Below, in pieces: positions 1 through 6,676 of a stretch of DNA of 14,010 bases. How positions within the stretch are numbered: position 1 is the first letter of the stretch; each line of letters begins with the position of its first letter. The DNA lies in contig CAJUTB010000050.1 in the NCBI GenBank assembly GCA_910589315.1, positions 1 through 14,010 of the forward strand, given 5' to 3'. The DNA comes from an uncultured Oscillibacter sp. GTDB lineage: Bacteria > Bacillota > Clostridia > Oscillospirales > Oscillospiraceae. Made by a program: the position numbers and the translations under genes. The notes under the pieces were generated by a model. That model did no database searches. It was not told where the DNA came from and worked only from the letters and a program-made list of their open reading frames with translations.

Positions 1-1
1 T

Positions 2-172
2 TTCGAACAAGATATTGGTTTGAGAATAACGAAACATTCATTTTCCTTCTTTTTCTTTCCAAACATTCAAATTCCGATTTATAATTTTTATTATAGCGCA
101 GCCAATCTTTTGATTCAAGCTGCGACTTGTGAAATTGTCAGCGCCGAACTCTATCAAAAGGAACAAAAATAA
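2..172 (+). CDS. Possible 3' end of an unidentified upstream gene (partial)
   Basis: Frame 2 is open from the first base of the window to a TAA at 170-172, about 56 codons, and the stop lies 12 bases before the stem of a good intrinsic terminator. That arrangement fits the tail of a gene whose start lies left of the window. The last residues read plausibly as protein (AANLLIQAATCEIVSAEL), but the earlier part is a low-complexity Phe-rich stretch that could simply be AT-rich DNA read through. An open frame of this length in AT-rich sequence is not rare by chance, so the call is weak. I do not recognise the product. Its base composition differs clearly from the GC-rich phage genes to the right. 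Confidence 0.28.
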   Translation, partial: FEQDIGLRITKHSFSFFFFPNIQIPIYNFYYSAANLLIQAATCEIVSAELYQKEQK

Positions 173-184
173 TATGCTTTCCTG

Positions 185-218
185 GCCTGTCTCGCTTTTT
201 GAGACAGGCTCTTTTTTT
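185..218 (+). terminator. Rho-independent terminator upstream of the late operon
   Basis: A perfect 9-bp stem (GCCTGTCTC at 185-193 pairing with GAGACAGGC at 201-209) encloses a 7-base loop and is followed by TCTTTTTTT. This is a textbook intrinsic terminator for plus-strand transcription arriving from the left. It separates the AT-rich left flank from the phage late operon that starts at 330, so the operon must be transcribed from a promoter after this point or by antitermination. Confidence 0.88.
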
Positions 219-329
219 GCCCATTTTCCATTCCTTATAAAATTTTTTTGCTGGTTGCCGGGCGGTATGCAACTTTCATGGCGTGAGCGTGTGTTCGTGT
301 ATTGAGCTTTTTTGAAAGGAGCTGGTTTC
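219..329 (+). promoter_or_regulatory. Leader of the late operon, with RBS for the first gene
   Basis: This short interval lies between the terminator and the first phage gene. An AAAGGAG ribosome binding site at 315-321 sits 8 bases before the ATG at 330 and fixes that start. A late promoter is expected here by position, but I see no convincing -35/-10 pair: TATAAA at 236-241 lacks a well-spaced -35. Phage late promoters often need a phage-encoded activator and do not resemble sigma-A consensus, so absence of a consensus promoter is not evidence against transcription starting here. Confidence 0.4.
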
Positions 330-788
330 ATGGACGCTCATAAAAATTATGCTGGGTTTTGCAGAGCTTTTCTGCGCTCCTTAGACCCGGAACATGCCGC
401 CGATGCGGTTGGACTCGCGGACGGATTTTCATTGCTGGGACAGAAAAACGTCCAGTCCAGACTGGAAAAAATGCGGGGCGATTCCGCAGGACAGATTCGG
501 AAGGAGGACGCGGTCCGGCGGCTCGCGCAGCTCGCTTTCGGACGGGCTAACGACGCTGTGCGGCTCGCGCTCCATCCCCAGGAACTGGATGCCGGTACGC
601 TGGATTTGTCCGCCGTCTCTGAGTTCCGCGTTACAGATAAGGGCGGCGTTGAAGTCAAACTTTTGGACCGCGTGAAAGCCCTGGAGGCTTTGTGCGGGAT
701 GCTGGATTCCAGCGGCGATGCCGGTTTGCTTTATCAGGCCCTCGAAAATGCCGCCGGTCAGATGGAAGGCGGGTGGACTCATCATTAA
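330..788 (+). CDS. terS: Terminase small subunit (DNA recognition for packaging)
   Basis: This 152-residue protein is probably the small terminase, which binds phage DNA as an oligomeric ring and hands it to the large subunit. Support is positional (directly before an unmistakable large terminase) plus partial similarity to the XtmA-type pattern: an N-terminal FCRAFLRSLDPEHAADAVGL helix-turn-helix-like segment, a middle helix (residues about 60-80, RLAQLAFGRANDAVRLAL) and a C-terminal stretch LLDRVKALEALCGML that recurs in such proteins. The N-terminal domain is short and lacks the classic 'QAA-RAGYS' wording of XtmA, so sequence support alone is moderate. The ATG at 330 is chosen over an in-frame TTG at 312 because it has AAAGGAG at the right distance and the TTG would lie inside that site. 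It overlaps the terL reading frame at its 3' end. Confidence 0.72.
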   Translation: MDAHKNYAGFCRAFLRSLDPEHAADAVGLADGFSLLGQKNVQSRLEKMRGDSAGQIRKEDAVRRLAQLAFGRANDAVRLALHPQELDAGTLDLSAVSEFRVTDKGGVEVKLLDRVKALEALCGMLDSSGDAGLLYQALENAAGQMEGGWTHH

Positions 789-2058
789 CAAGTCTGCTTC
801 TTCCTTTGGTAAAGCTGCGCCGCTCTCCTTTTCCCCAAAACAACTGCGGGTCCTTACCTGGTGGCAGTCCCCGGAATGGGACGCTGTTTTCTGCGATGGG
901 GCGGTGAGAAGCGGAAAGACTTTTTCAATGGGCCTTTCCTTTTTTCTTTGGGCGCAGGCTTGCTTCGATGGAAGGCAATTCGGCCTTTGCGGAAAGACCA
1001 TTACCGCTTTGCGGCGGAACCTTTTGGCGGAGTTGATTCCATTCCTGCGGCGGCTTGGAATGGCTGTCCAGGAACGCAGAAGCGAAAACTTGTTTATTAT
1101 CCGTTTTTCCGGGCGTGAGAATCGCTTCCTCTTATTCGGCGGACGGGACGAGTCCAGTGCGGCCTTGATTCAGGGGACAACACTGGCTGGCGTCTTGCTG
1201 GATGAGGCCGCGTTAATGCCGCAGTCGTTCGTGGAGCAGGCGATTGCCAGATGCAGCGTGCATGGAAGCAAAATCTGGTTTAACTGCAACCCGGAGGGAC
1301 CGCAGCACTGGCTTTATCAGGAATGGATTTTGAAGGCGGAAGAACGCCGGACGCTGTATGTGCATTTTACAATGGAAGATAATCCCGCACTTTCTCCTGC
1401 AATTCGGGAGCGTTACCGCCGGAATTATTCCGGAGTCTTTTTCCAGCGGTTTGTGCTGGGCGAGTGGTGCGCGGCGCAGGGGCTGGTTTACGACTTTTTT
1501 GATCCTGTGAGAGATGCTGTGCCGGTTCCCAAAGGTCCGTTTTCTGAATGGAGAATTTCGGTCGATTACGGAACCGTAAATCCGGCTTCCTTTGGGCTTT
1601 GGGGACTTTGCGGAGGAGTTTGGTTCCGTGTGGATGAATTTTATTACGACTCCAAAAAGGCGGGCAGACAGAAAACCGATGCGGAATATGTGGACGACTT
1701 GATTCAATTGGCCGGCGAGAGGGATATCCGGCGGGTTATAGTGGACCCTTCTGCCGCCAGCTTTATGGAGGCTCTTAGAAGGCGGGGACTTGTGGTCGTT
1801 CGGGCGGACAATGATGTTTCGGATGGTATTCGCGTGACGGCGGACTTGTTGAGGCGGGGAGAGATTGCTATTTGCAAAAATTGCGAGGACTGCCTGCGGG
1901 AAATTTCTTTGTACCGGTGGGAACTGCGGGGAGACCGTGACGCGCCTAGAAAAGCGGATGATCATGCGATGGATGATTTGAGGTACTTTGCGATGGATGC
2001 TGCCGGAGGCGGCGATGGGGGATTCGCAGTCGCTGTTGTGGAAAGAGGCTGCTTTTAG
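748..2058 (+). CDS. terL: Terminase large subunit (packaging ATPase and nuclease)
   Basis: The large terminase pumps DNA into the prohead and cuts the concatemer. Counting from the ATG at 748 (436 residues), the ATPase half shows a Walker A-like loop GAVRSGKT (51-58), a Walker B GVLLDEA (148-154) with the catalytic Glu, and the coupling segment WFNCNPEG (177-184). The nuclease half shows the expected acidic residues: SVDYG with D273, IVDPS with D333, and HAMDDLRY with D409/D410. Both domains look intact. The start is uncertain. ATG 748 and ATG 718 are in frame but neither has a visible ribosome binding site, and both give N-terminal residues unlike the family. GGTGG at 772-776 precedes ATT 784, which overlaps the terS stop; a rare ATT start coupled to terS is possible. 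True homology should begin near FSPKQLRVLTWW. Confidence 0.95.
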   Translation: MPPVRWKAGGLIINKSASSFGKAAPLSFSPKQLRVLTWWQSPEWDAVFCDGAVRSGKTFSMGLSFFLWAQACFDGRQFGLCGKTITALRRNLLAELIPFLRRLGMAVQERRSENLFIIRFSGRENRFLLFGGRDESSAALIQGTTLAGVLLDEAALMPQSFVEQAIARCSVHGSKIWFNCNPEGPQHWLYQEWILKAEERRTLYVHFTMEDNPALSPAIRERYRRNYSGVFFQRFVLGEWCAAQGLVYDFFDPVRDAVPVPKGPFSEWRISVDYGTVNPASFGLWGLCGGVWFRVDEFYYDSKKAGRQKTDAEYVDDLIQLAGERDIRRVIVDPSAASFMEALRRRGLVVVRADNDVSDGIRVTADLLRRGEIAICKNCEDCLREISLYRWELRGDRDAPRKADDHAMDDLRYFAMDAAGGGDGGFAVAVVERGCF

Positions 2059-2377
2059 TACGTTTCTTTAGTAATAATGGCGGTCGAATGAGACGGGCGG
2101 GCGCAGAGGCCCGCCCCAAGCACCGCAGCAGCGGCAGCGGAAATAGACGCAGAGGCAAGTCGATTTGGACTTCTCGTTTGGGGTCCACCCGTCTAAAGTC
2201 TTCCACCAAGCTCCCAAAACGCTCTTTTCTTTTGGACCGTGAACGGCCCGTTTTCTTTTCTCTCGTGAGAGAAAAGAAAATGGGGGGTTCGAATTTGGAC
2301 CAGCCATTGCAAATGGCTATCATACGCCCGCGGCAACGCCGCGATATCCTGTTTTTCGGGAAAGGAGATTCTCTATT
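2059..2377. repeat. Non-coding interval with a chain of inverted repeats
   Basis: No credible gene lies in these 319 bases. Four perfect inverted repeats stand in a row: GGGCGGGC/GCCCGCCC (2095-2116, 6-base loop); a 14-bp T/C-rich arm at 2251-2264 matched by 2267-2280; AGCCATT/AATGGCT (2302-2318, 3-base loop); and CGCGGC/GCCGCG (2329-2343, 3-base loop). The heptamer TTTGGAC occurs three times. None of the stems is followed by a T-run, so they are not intrinsic terminators. The reverse-strand reading, including a short ORF containing SFLSREKRKRAVHGPKEKS, resembles spurious ORFs and intergenic repeat units that I recall from Oscillospiraceae genomes; that is memory, not a search. The portal RBS is at the right end (AAAGGAG, 2361-2367). 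Confidence 0.75.
2251..2280. repeat. 14-bp perfect inverted repeat (large hairpin)
   Basis: The arms 2251-2264 and 2267-2280 are perfectly complementary with only GT between them (the hairpin tip would open a few pairs). The arm is pyrimidine-rich on the left (TTTTCTTTTCTCTC) and purine-rich on the right. It is the strongest dyad in the window. No U-tract follows on either strand, so it is more likely a structural element, an RNA-stability or processing stem, or part of a dispersed palindromic repeat than a terminator. Confidence 0.9.
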
Positions 2378-3541
2378 TTGCTTCGTTTTTGGAAAAAACA
2401 AAAATCCCAATTCCCTGCTGTACAGGTCCGAAGGGGCGGGGGACACCCGTTTGACGCCCTTCGTAATTATGTCCCGCTTTATTCCAGAGAGACTGCCCTT
2501 TACCGCGCGGTGCGGGAGGCGGTCCCGGTCGTTGATGCCGCTATCTACAAAATGATTCGGCTGATAGGCGGGTTTTGCGTCCGCTGTGAGGACACGGCTG
2601 CGGAAAAGGACTTAAACGCATTCCTGCGAACCGTGCCCGTCGGACGCGGACAGCTCGGTATCAACGCTTTCCTGGACGCGTACCTGGATTCCTTGCTTAC
2701 CTGCGGCCGCGCTGTGGGCGAAATCGTTCCCGCCGCAGGAGAACGCAATATCGCGGCTCTCCTTTGCGGCCGCGTCGAGGATATCGAAATTCGTGAGGGA
2801 ACACACCCGCTCTCCTTCTCTATCTGGGGTGCGGGCGAGAGTGGACGCCTGGTGGAATTGCCTTACCAAAACCTGCTCCTCTTTACCCCGCTGAACCCTG
2901 AAGCCGGTAATCCTTACGGCGTCTCGCTGCTGCGCTCCCTGCCCTTTTTGGCCGGTATTTTGACCAACATCTATCACACCGTCGGCGTGAATTGGGAACG
3001 GTGCGGGAATGTGCGCTTTGCAGTCACCTGCCGGAACGGCGAGGGACCGGGCGCGGCAGAACGCGGACGGCTGCTCGCTGGCGAATGGTCGAAGGCTATG
3101 CGGGAGTCCCATGGAGGCGCGGTGCGCGATTTCGTCGCCGTTGGCGATGTCGACATTAAAGTGATTGGCGGTGACGCGCCGATTTTGGACAGTGAAGTCC
3201 CGGTGCGGCAAATCCTGGAACAGATTGTCGCAAAAACCGGTATCCCTCCCTTTATGCTGGGCTTGAGCTGGAATTCTACGGAGCGAATGAGTACCCAGCA
3301 GGCCGATATGCTTACAACCGAAGTGACCGCGCTGCGGCGCACGATTACGCCGGTGCTGGAACGTATCTGCCGGCTTTGGCTCCGTATGCAGGGAGCTGCC
3401 TGCTCCTTTGAGATCCTGTGGGACGATATCAATTTGCAGGACCAGGTCGAGGAGGCAAAAGCTTTCCTTTATCGGGAACAGGCTCGAAAGTTACAGCTCG
3501 AAAATGACGCCGCGCTGGACGCTTTGCGTTCTTCTACTTAA
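2378..3541 (+). CDS. Phage portal protein
   Basis: This 387-residue protein matches the portal, the dodecameric ring at one capsid vertex through which DNA enters and leaves and to which the terminase docks. The evidence is order (terminase, portal, protease, capsid) and portal-like segments: an N-terminal region with PVVDAAIYKMIRLIGG (50-65), the NPYGVSLLRSLPF loop (178-190) typical of portal wing/stem transitions, and the C-terminal TGIPPFMLGLSWNSTERMST (287-306) followed by the helical stretch where many portals carry the tunnel helix and crown. It starts with TTG at 2378, supported by AAAGGAG at 2361-2367; the next in-frame ATG would remove conserved N-terminal sequence. It is on the short side for a portal. 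It lies after the 319-bp repeat interval, the only large break in the operon. Confidence 0.88.
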   Translation: MLRFWKKQKSQFPAVQVRRGGGHPFDALRNYVPLYSRETALYRAVREAVPVVDAAIYKMIRLIGGFCVRCEDTAAEKDLNAFLRTVPVGRGQLGINAFLDAYLDSLLTCGRAVGEIVPAAGERNIAALLCGRVEDIEIREGTHPLSFSIWGAGESGRLVELPYQNLLLFTPLNPEAGNPYGVSLLRSLPFLAGILTNIYHTVGVNWERCGNVRFAVTCRNGEGPGAAERGRLLAGEWSKAMRESHGGAVRDFVAVGDVDIKVIGGDAPILDSEVPVRQILEQIVAKTGIPPFMLGLSWNSTERMSTQQADMLTTEVTALRRTITPVLERICRLWLRMQGAACSFEILWDDINLQDQVEEAKAFLYREQARKLQLENDAALDALRSST

Positions 3542-3561
3542 ATTTGGAGGTGAATCTTTTT

Positions 3562-4413
3562 ATGGATCGTTCCCTTTTGGCTGAAAATGATCTTTCGCTG
3601 ATTAACCAGCTTGCAAAAACTTCGCTCTCGCAGGAACAGGTTTACACCTTTACGGTTCGGCTCTGTGACAATGAAATTGACCGCGATTTTGAACGCTTTG
3701 AACCCGGCGCGCTGGAAACGCTGGGTCAGCTCCTGCTTGGCAAGTGCGGGATCTTTGATCATCAATGGTCTGCGCTTGGGCAGACTGCGCGCATTTACCG
3801 GACGGAGGTCGTGCGGGAACCGGAGACCGTTACCGCCGCGGGCGACGCTTACTGCTGGCTGAAAGGCTGGGCCTACTTGATGCGCTCGGAGAAAAATCAG
3901 GACCTGATTGCCGAAATCGAGGGCGGTATCAAAAAGGAAGTCAGCGTCGGCTGCAGTATGGGCCGCAGCATCTGCTCGGTCTGCGGCGCGGAAAACGGCG
4001 TTTGTGAACATATCCGGGGGCATATTTATGACGGACAGCTTTGCTTCTTTGAACTGAAAGAACCTTTGGACGCTTATGAGTGGTCCTTTGTTGCCGTACC
4101 GGCGCAGAGAAACGCCGGTATCTTGAAACGGTTTGGGCAGAGTTCCCAGATGGATCGGCTGCTGTGCAAGGAGGCTGTGCTGGGGCGGAAGTATTTGCGG
4201 GAGCTGCGCCGGGAGGTCGTCCGGCTCGCGATGTTGGCGGATGACAGCTTGGATGGACGCGTCTTTGAAAAGGCGGTGGGCCGCTTGGAAGAACCGGAAC
4301 TTTTGGAGATGAAACGCTCCTTTGAGGAACGGGTGGCAAAACGGTTCCCGGCTGCGCCGCAGCTGAAAAACCGCTGCGCGGCTGACGAGGATACAGACGC
4401 GTTTTTGATTTGA
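3562..4413 (+). CDS. Prohead protease, probably fused to a scaffold-like tail
   Basis: Position between portal and capsid and the internal motifs identify the prohead maturation protease (HK97/S78-like Ser-His fold). GIFDHQWS carries the likely catalytic His67, and KKEVSVGCSM carries the likely nucleophile Ser128. The segment YEWSFVAVPAQRNAGI (172-187) is the usual end of the catalytic domain. Unusually for proteases in general, a Cys/His cluster is inserted after the Ser strand: C138-x2-C141-x6-C148-x-H150, a probable Zn site. Residues about 190-283 are charged and helical, and there is no separate scaffold gene, so this part may serve as the scaffold that is cleaved out. The ATG at 3562 is chosen because GGAGGTG at 3546-3552 precedes it; an upstream in-frame TTG at 3544 overlaps that site. 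Confidence 0.83.
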   Translation: MDRSLLAENDLSLINQLAKTSLSQEQVYTFTVRLCDNEIDRDFERFEPGALETLGQLLLGKCGIFDHQWSALGQTARIYRTEVVREPETVTAAGDAYCWLKGWAYLMRSEKNQDLIAEIEGGIKKEVSVGCSMGRSICSVCGAENGVCEHIRGHIYDGQLCFFELKEPLDAYEWSFVAVPAQRNAGILKRFGQSSQMDRLLCKEAVLGRKYLRELRREVVRLAMLADDSLDGRVFEKAVGRLEEPELLEMKRSFEERVAKRFPAAPQLKNRCAADEDTDAFLI

Positions 4414-4566
4414 GCTTTTTCGTGAATTCGCTGCGGATGCTGGGACGGGTTTTGGCGGTTTCGCTGAATTCTTTGCCAGGTTGCACGTGCTTTGGCAACT
4501 TTCGCGCCCTGCTGCGGATTCTTTAGCACCTTGTTTTTACTTCTTCTTTGGAAAGGATGATGCGCG
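4414..4566 (+). promoter_or_regulatory. 153-bp gap before the decoration gene, with RBS
   Basis: This gap separates the protease from the decoration gene in an otherwise tightly packed operon. It contains a nested palindromic patch: TTGCCA (4473-4478) pairs with TGGCAA (4493-4498) around the self-complementary GCACGTGC (4483-4490). The phrase CTGCGGAT recurs at both ends. No T-run follows, so this is not an obvious terminator. The RBS AAAGGA at 4552-4557 serves the ATG at 4567; the two ATGs at 4557 and 4560 are in another frame. Confidence 0.45.
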
Positions 4567-4938
4567 ATGAAAGGTTTTTTTGATGGAATTGGTCAGTGGG
4601 CCGCTACCTTCGGCTGCCAGGATGTACGGGCGGGTCAGGTCGTCAAGTTCGTGCAGGATGGGCAGGTGGCTGGCTGTGAGGACGGAGAGCCTTTTTGCGG
4701 CTGCGTGATTTCGGTTGGACGGGACGGCTCCGCTTGCTCGGTGGCCCTGGGCGGCATTGTGTCGGCCCCCTTCTCCGGCAGCGCGCCTGCGGTGGGCTGG
4801 AATCGGCTGGCTGCGGATGGAAAAGGCGGCGTTAGGATTGCTGGTGACGCCGCCAATGATTCTGGCGTTTCCGGCGGGTGTTACTGCCGCGTGATTGATG
4901 CGGACCCGGTGCAGCAGTCCGTTACGTTCGTACTTTGA
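4567..4938 (+). CDS. Small capsid protein, likely head decoration/cement
   Basis: This 123-residue protein sits directly upstream of the major capsid gene, the usual place for a head decoration (cement) protein that binds the outer capsid surface and stabilises the expanded shell. The sequence looks like a compact beta protein rich in Gly and Val, with AGQVVKFVQDGQVAGC near residue 20 and a repeated barrel-like pattern through FCGCVISVGRDGSACSVALGG, similar in flavour to DUF2190-type decoration proteins; I cannot confirm the family. It contains six or more Cys, high for a capsid protein, but the host cytoplasm and lack of a signal peptide argue against disulfides. It has its own RBS (AAAGGA, 4552-4557). 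Confidence 0.6.
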   Translation: MKGFFDGIGQWAATFGCQDVRAGQVVKFVQDGQVAGCEDGEPFCGCVISVGRDGSACSVALGGIVSAPFSGSAPAVGWNRLAADGKGGVRIAGDAANDSGVSGGCYCRVIDADPVQQSVTFVL

Positions 4939-4958
4939 TTGTTGAAGGAGGAATTTCT

Positions 4959-5984
4959 TTGAGTCTTCATTTCAAATCTGTGAAATTGGAAAAGGGAATG
5001 TATTCCCATGGCGGGTTCTCTAAAAATCTGGAGGCCCTGGACCCGAGTGAACAATATCGCGGAACGGCCTTGGAGGGCCTGGATGCCTTCCAGCGGCAGC
5101 TGAAACGCTTTGAAATCCATGTCAAGGGCTCTGGCTCCGATTTCGTGGACAAATTCTTCGATTCCTCGGATTCTGCCGTCCTGTTCCCGGAGTTCGTCGC
5201 CCGCGTCGTGCGGCAGGGCCTGGAGGAGGACTGTATTCTGCCCCAGATTACCGCGACGGTCACCAACTTCGACGGGATGGATTACCGCTCCATCGCTTCG
5301 ATTCCCGCAGAGGAGGAAAAAGTCCTCCGGCGCGTGGAGGCGGGGGCGGAAATTCCGCAGACCGTGATCCGTACCCAGGAAAATCTGGTGCGGCTCCACA
5401 AACGGGGACGGATGCTCGTCGCGCCGTATGAGGCAATTCGATATCAGAGACTGGATTTGTTCTCCGTTACGCTGCGGCAGATCGGCTCTTATATTGGAAG
5501 AATGCATTTGCAGGACGCGATCGACGTCCTGCGGAACGGCGACGGCAACCAAAATCCTGCGGAGACCTTTGCTACCGGTTCGGCTCCTATCTCCGGCGAA
5601 AAGGGGAAACTCTCTTATGACGCTTTGCTCGATTTTTGGAGCCGGTTTGACCCGTATCAGATGAATACGCTGATCGTTGGAAATGACTTGATGCTGGAGA
5701 TGCTTCGCTTGCCCGAATTCCAAAATCCTTTGACGGGCCTGAATTTCCAGGGAACCGGCGCACTTGCGACGCCCTTGGGCGCGACCTTGCTGCGGACGTC
5801 TGCTATGCCGGCCGGTATGATGATCGGACTTGACAAAAATTACGCGCTGGAACAAATCTGCGGAAGCGAAATTACCGTTGAATACGATAAACTCATTGAC
5901 CGGCAGCTGGAACGCGCCGCGATTACCTCTATTTCCGGCTTCTCAAAGCTCTTTGTCGACGCTTCCAAGGTACTTAGCGTTTGA
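4959..5984 (+). CDS. Major capsid protein (HK97 fold)
   Basis: This 341-residue protein is the shell subunit. Its place after the protease and decoration gene and its size fit HK97-type capsid proteins. Recognisable segments are FSKNLEALDPSEQYRGTALE near the N terminus, SDFVDKFFDSSDSAVLFPEFVARVVRQGL (the start of the P-domain region), DYRSIASIPAEEE (the E-loop area), and the C-terminal ITSISGFSKLFVDASKVLSV. I see no long N-terminal delta-domain, which fits a scaffold carried elsewhere, for example in the protease C terminus. The start is a TTG at 4959, fixed by AAGGAGG (4945-4951) seven bases upstream; the TTG at 4935 overlapping the previous stop has no free RBS. The use of TTG for what must be the most abundant structural protein is notable. 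Confidence 0.88.
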   Translation: MSLHFKSVKLEKGMYSHGGFSKNLEALDPSEQYRGTALEGLDAFQRQLKRFEIHVKGSGSDFVDKFFDSSDSAVLFPEFVARVVRQGLEEDCILPQITATVTNFDGMDYRSIASIPAEEEKVLRRVEAGAEIPQTVIRTQENLVRLHKRGRMLVAPYEAIRYQRLDLFSVTLRQIGSYIGRMHLQDAIDVLRNGDGNQNPAETFATGSAPISGEKGKLSYDALLDFWSRFDPYQMNTLIVGNDLMLEMLRLPEFQNPLTGLNFQGTGALATPLGATLLRTSAMPAGMMIGLDKNYALEQICGSEITVEYDKLIDRQLERAAITSISGFSKLFVDASKVLSV

Positions 5985-6005
5985 CCGCGTTCGGAGGGGC
6001 TTGGA

Positions 6006-6356
6006 GTGCATGACAAAATTTTAGAACTGGCCGCTTCCCTGGCCGGGGCGGAGGATGGGGAACAGCCTTTGCTGGAGGAACTTTGCCGCGCCGCCGCCGC
6101 GGAATGGACCGCACGGCTGCCGGAGGGGGTCCCGCCGGAATCTTGTGGAAGCGCGTTTGTCTGCGCCGCCGCTTTTTCAGCCGCTGCCGGTTTCGCCGCC
6201 GGACGGGAGAACCTTGCCTCCTTTTCTGCCGGGGATGTCGCGGTTAAAATCCGAAGCGGTACGGAGTCCGCTGCCGCGCTCCAAGACGCCGCGGAACGGC
6301 TTATGGCCCCCTTTGTGCCGCCAAAGGACCTCTTTTTGAAGGGAGTGCCGGGATGA
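6006..6356 (+). CDS. Head-tail connector / adaptor protein
   Basis: This 116-residue, Ala-rich helical protein is the first neck gene and is likely the adaptor ring below the portal (gp6/gp15/YqbG-like). Family-typical features are the helical N terminus (ILELAASLAGAEDGEQPLLE), the middle segment with FSAGDVAVKIRSG, and the end LQDAAERLMAPFVPPKDLFL, which I associate with connectors in this gene position. It begins with GTG at 6006, eight bases after GGAGG (5993-5997); the nearby ATG at 6010 is out of frame and stops within four codons. Its stop overlaps the next start as ATGA at 6353. Confidence 0.72.
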   Translation: MHDKILELAASLAGAEDGEQPLLEELCRAAAAEWTARLPEGVPPESCGSAFVCAAAFSAAAGFAAGRENLASFSAGDVAVKIRSGTESAAALQDAAERLMAPFVPPKDLFLKGVPG

Positions 6357-6676
6357 CGGGCTTTATTCGGCGCGGAGTGGAACGCTTTGGACAGCCGGTT
6401 GTGATTCGCTCCGCTGAGGGAGAGGAACGGACGGTCCGTGCGTTCTTACAGCCTGTGCTGGAACGGGGAGAAGACAGACTGGGGGATTTTACTCCCGTTG
6501 GATGGTGCGACCGGAGACTTTGGCGGTATATGGGGCTGGACGAATTGAATGAAGGGGATTCCTTGCTTTGGCAGTCCTTCGTTTTCCGGGTCCGCAGCTG
6601 CCGGGGCGTGTTTTTCCAGAATGGCCTTTGCTACTGGCACGCATCCCTGGAACGGGAAAAGGAGGCGGGTACATGA
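6353..6676 (+). CDS. Head closure (stopper) protein
   Basis: This 107-residue protein occupies the second neck position, where the stopper that seals the filled head is encoded (gp16/gpFII-like or YqbH-like). It opens with MTGFIRRGVERFGQPVVIRS, and continues as a small beta-rich domain (RTVRAFLQPVLERGEDRLGD, then a segment with DSLLWQSFVFRVRSC) ending in YWHASLEREKEA, a layout common to such proteins. ATGA overlaps on both sides (6353 and 6673) tie its translation to both neighbours. The assignment is mainly positional. Confidence 0.65.
   Translation: MTGFIRRGVERFGQPVVIRSAEGEERTVRAFLQPVLERGEDRLGDFTPVGWCDRRLWRYMGLDELNEGDSLLWQSFVFRVRSCRGVFFQNGLCYWHASLEREKEAGT

Noticed and set aside
38..331. 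97-residue reverse-strand ORF in the left flank
   Set aside because: It runs through the intrinsic terminator and the leader and ends in low-complexity Lys/Asn sequence with no RBS; more likely chance reading.
429..1001. Long antisense ORFs opposite the terminase and other genes
   Set aside because: They mirror real coding genes in GC-rich DNA, lack ribosome binding sites and family motifs.
2285..2298. GGTTCGAAT resembling a tRNA T-loop
   Set aside because: The flanking bases do not form a T-stem, and no acceptor, D or anticodon arm could be found around it.
2068..2307. 79-residue reverse-strand ORF within the repeat interval
   Set aside because: It is a translation of the inverted repeats, with no RBS seen; typical of spurious ORFs called over intergenic repeats.
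2088..2555. 155-residue plus-strand ORF across the repeat interval into the portal gene
   Set aside because: It overlaps the portal in another frame, is Arg/Ser-rich and repeat-derived, with no protein-like pattern.
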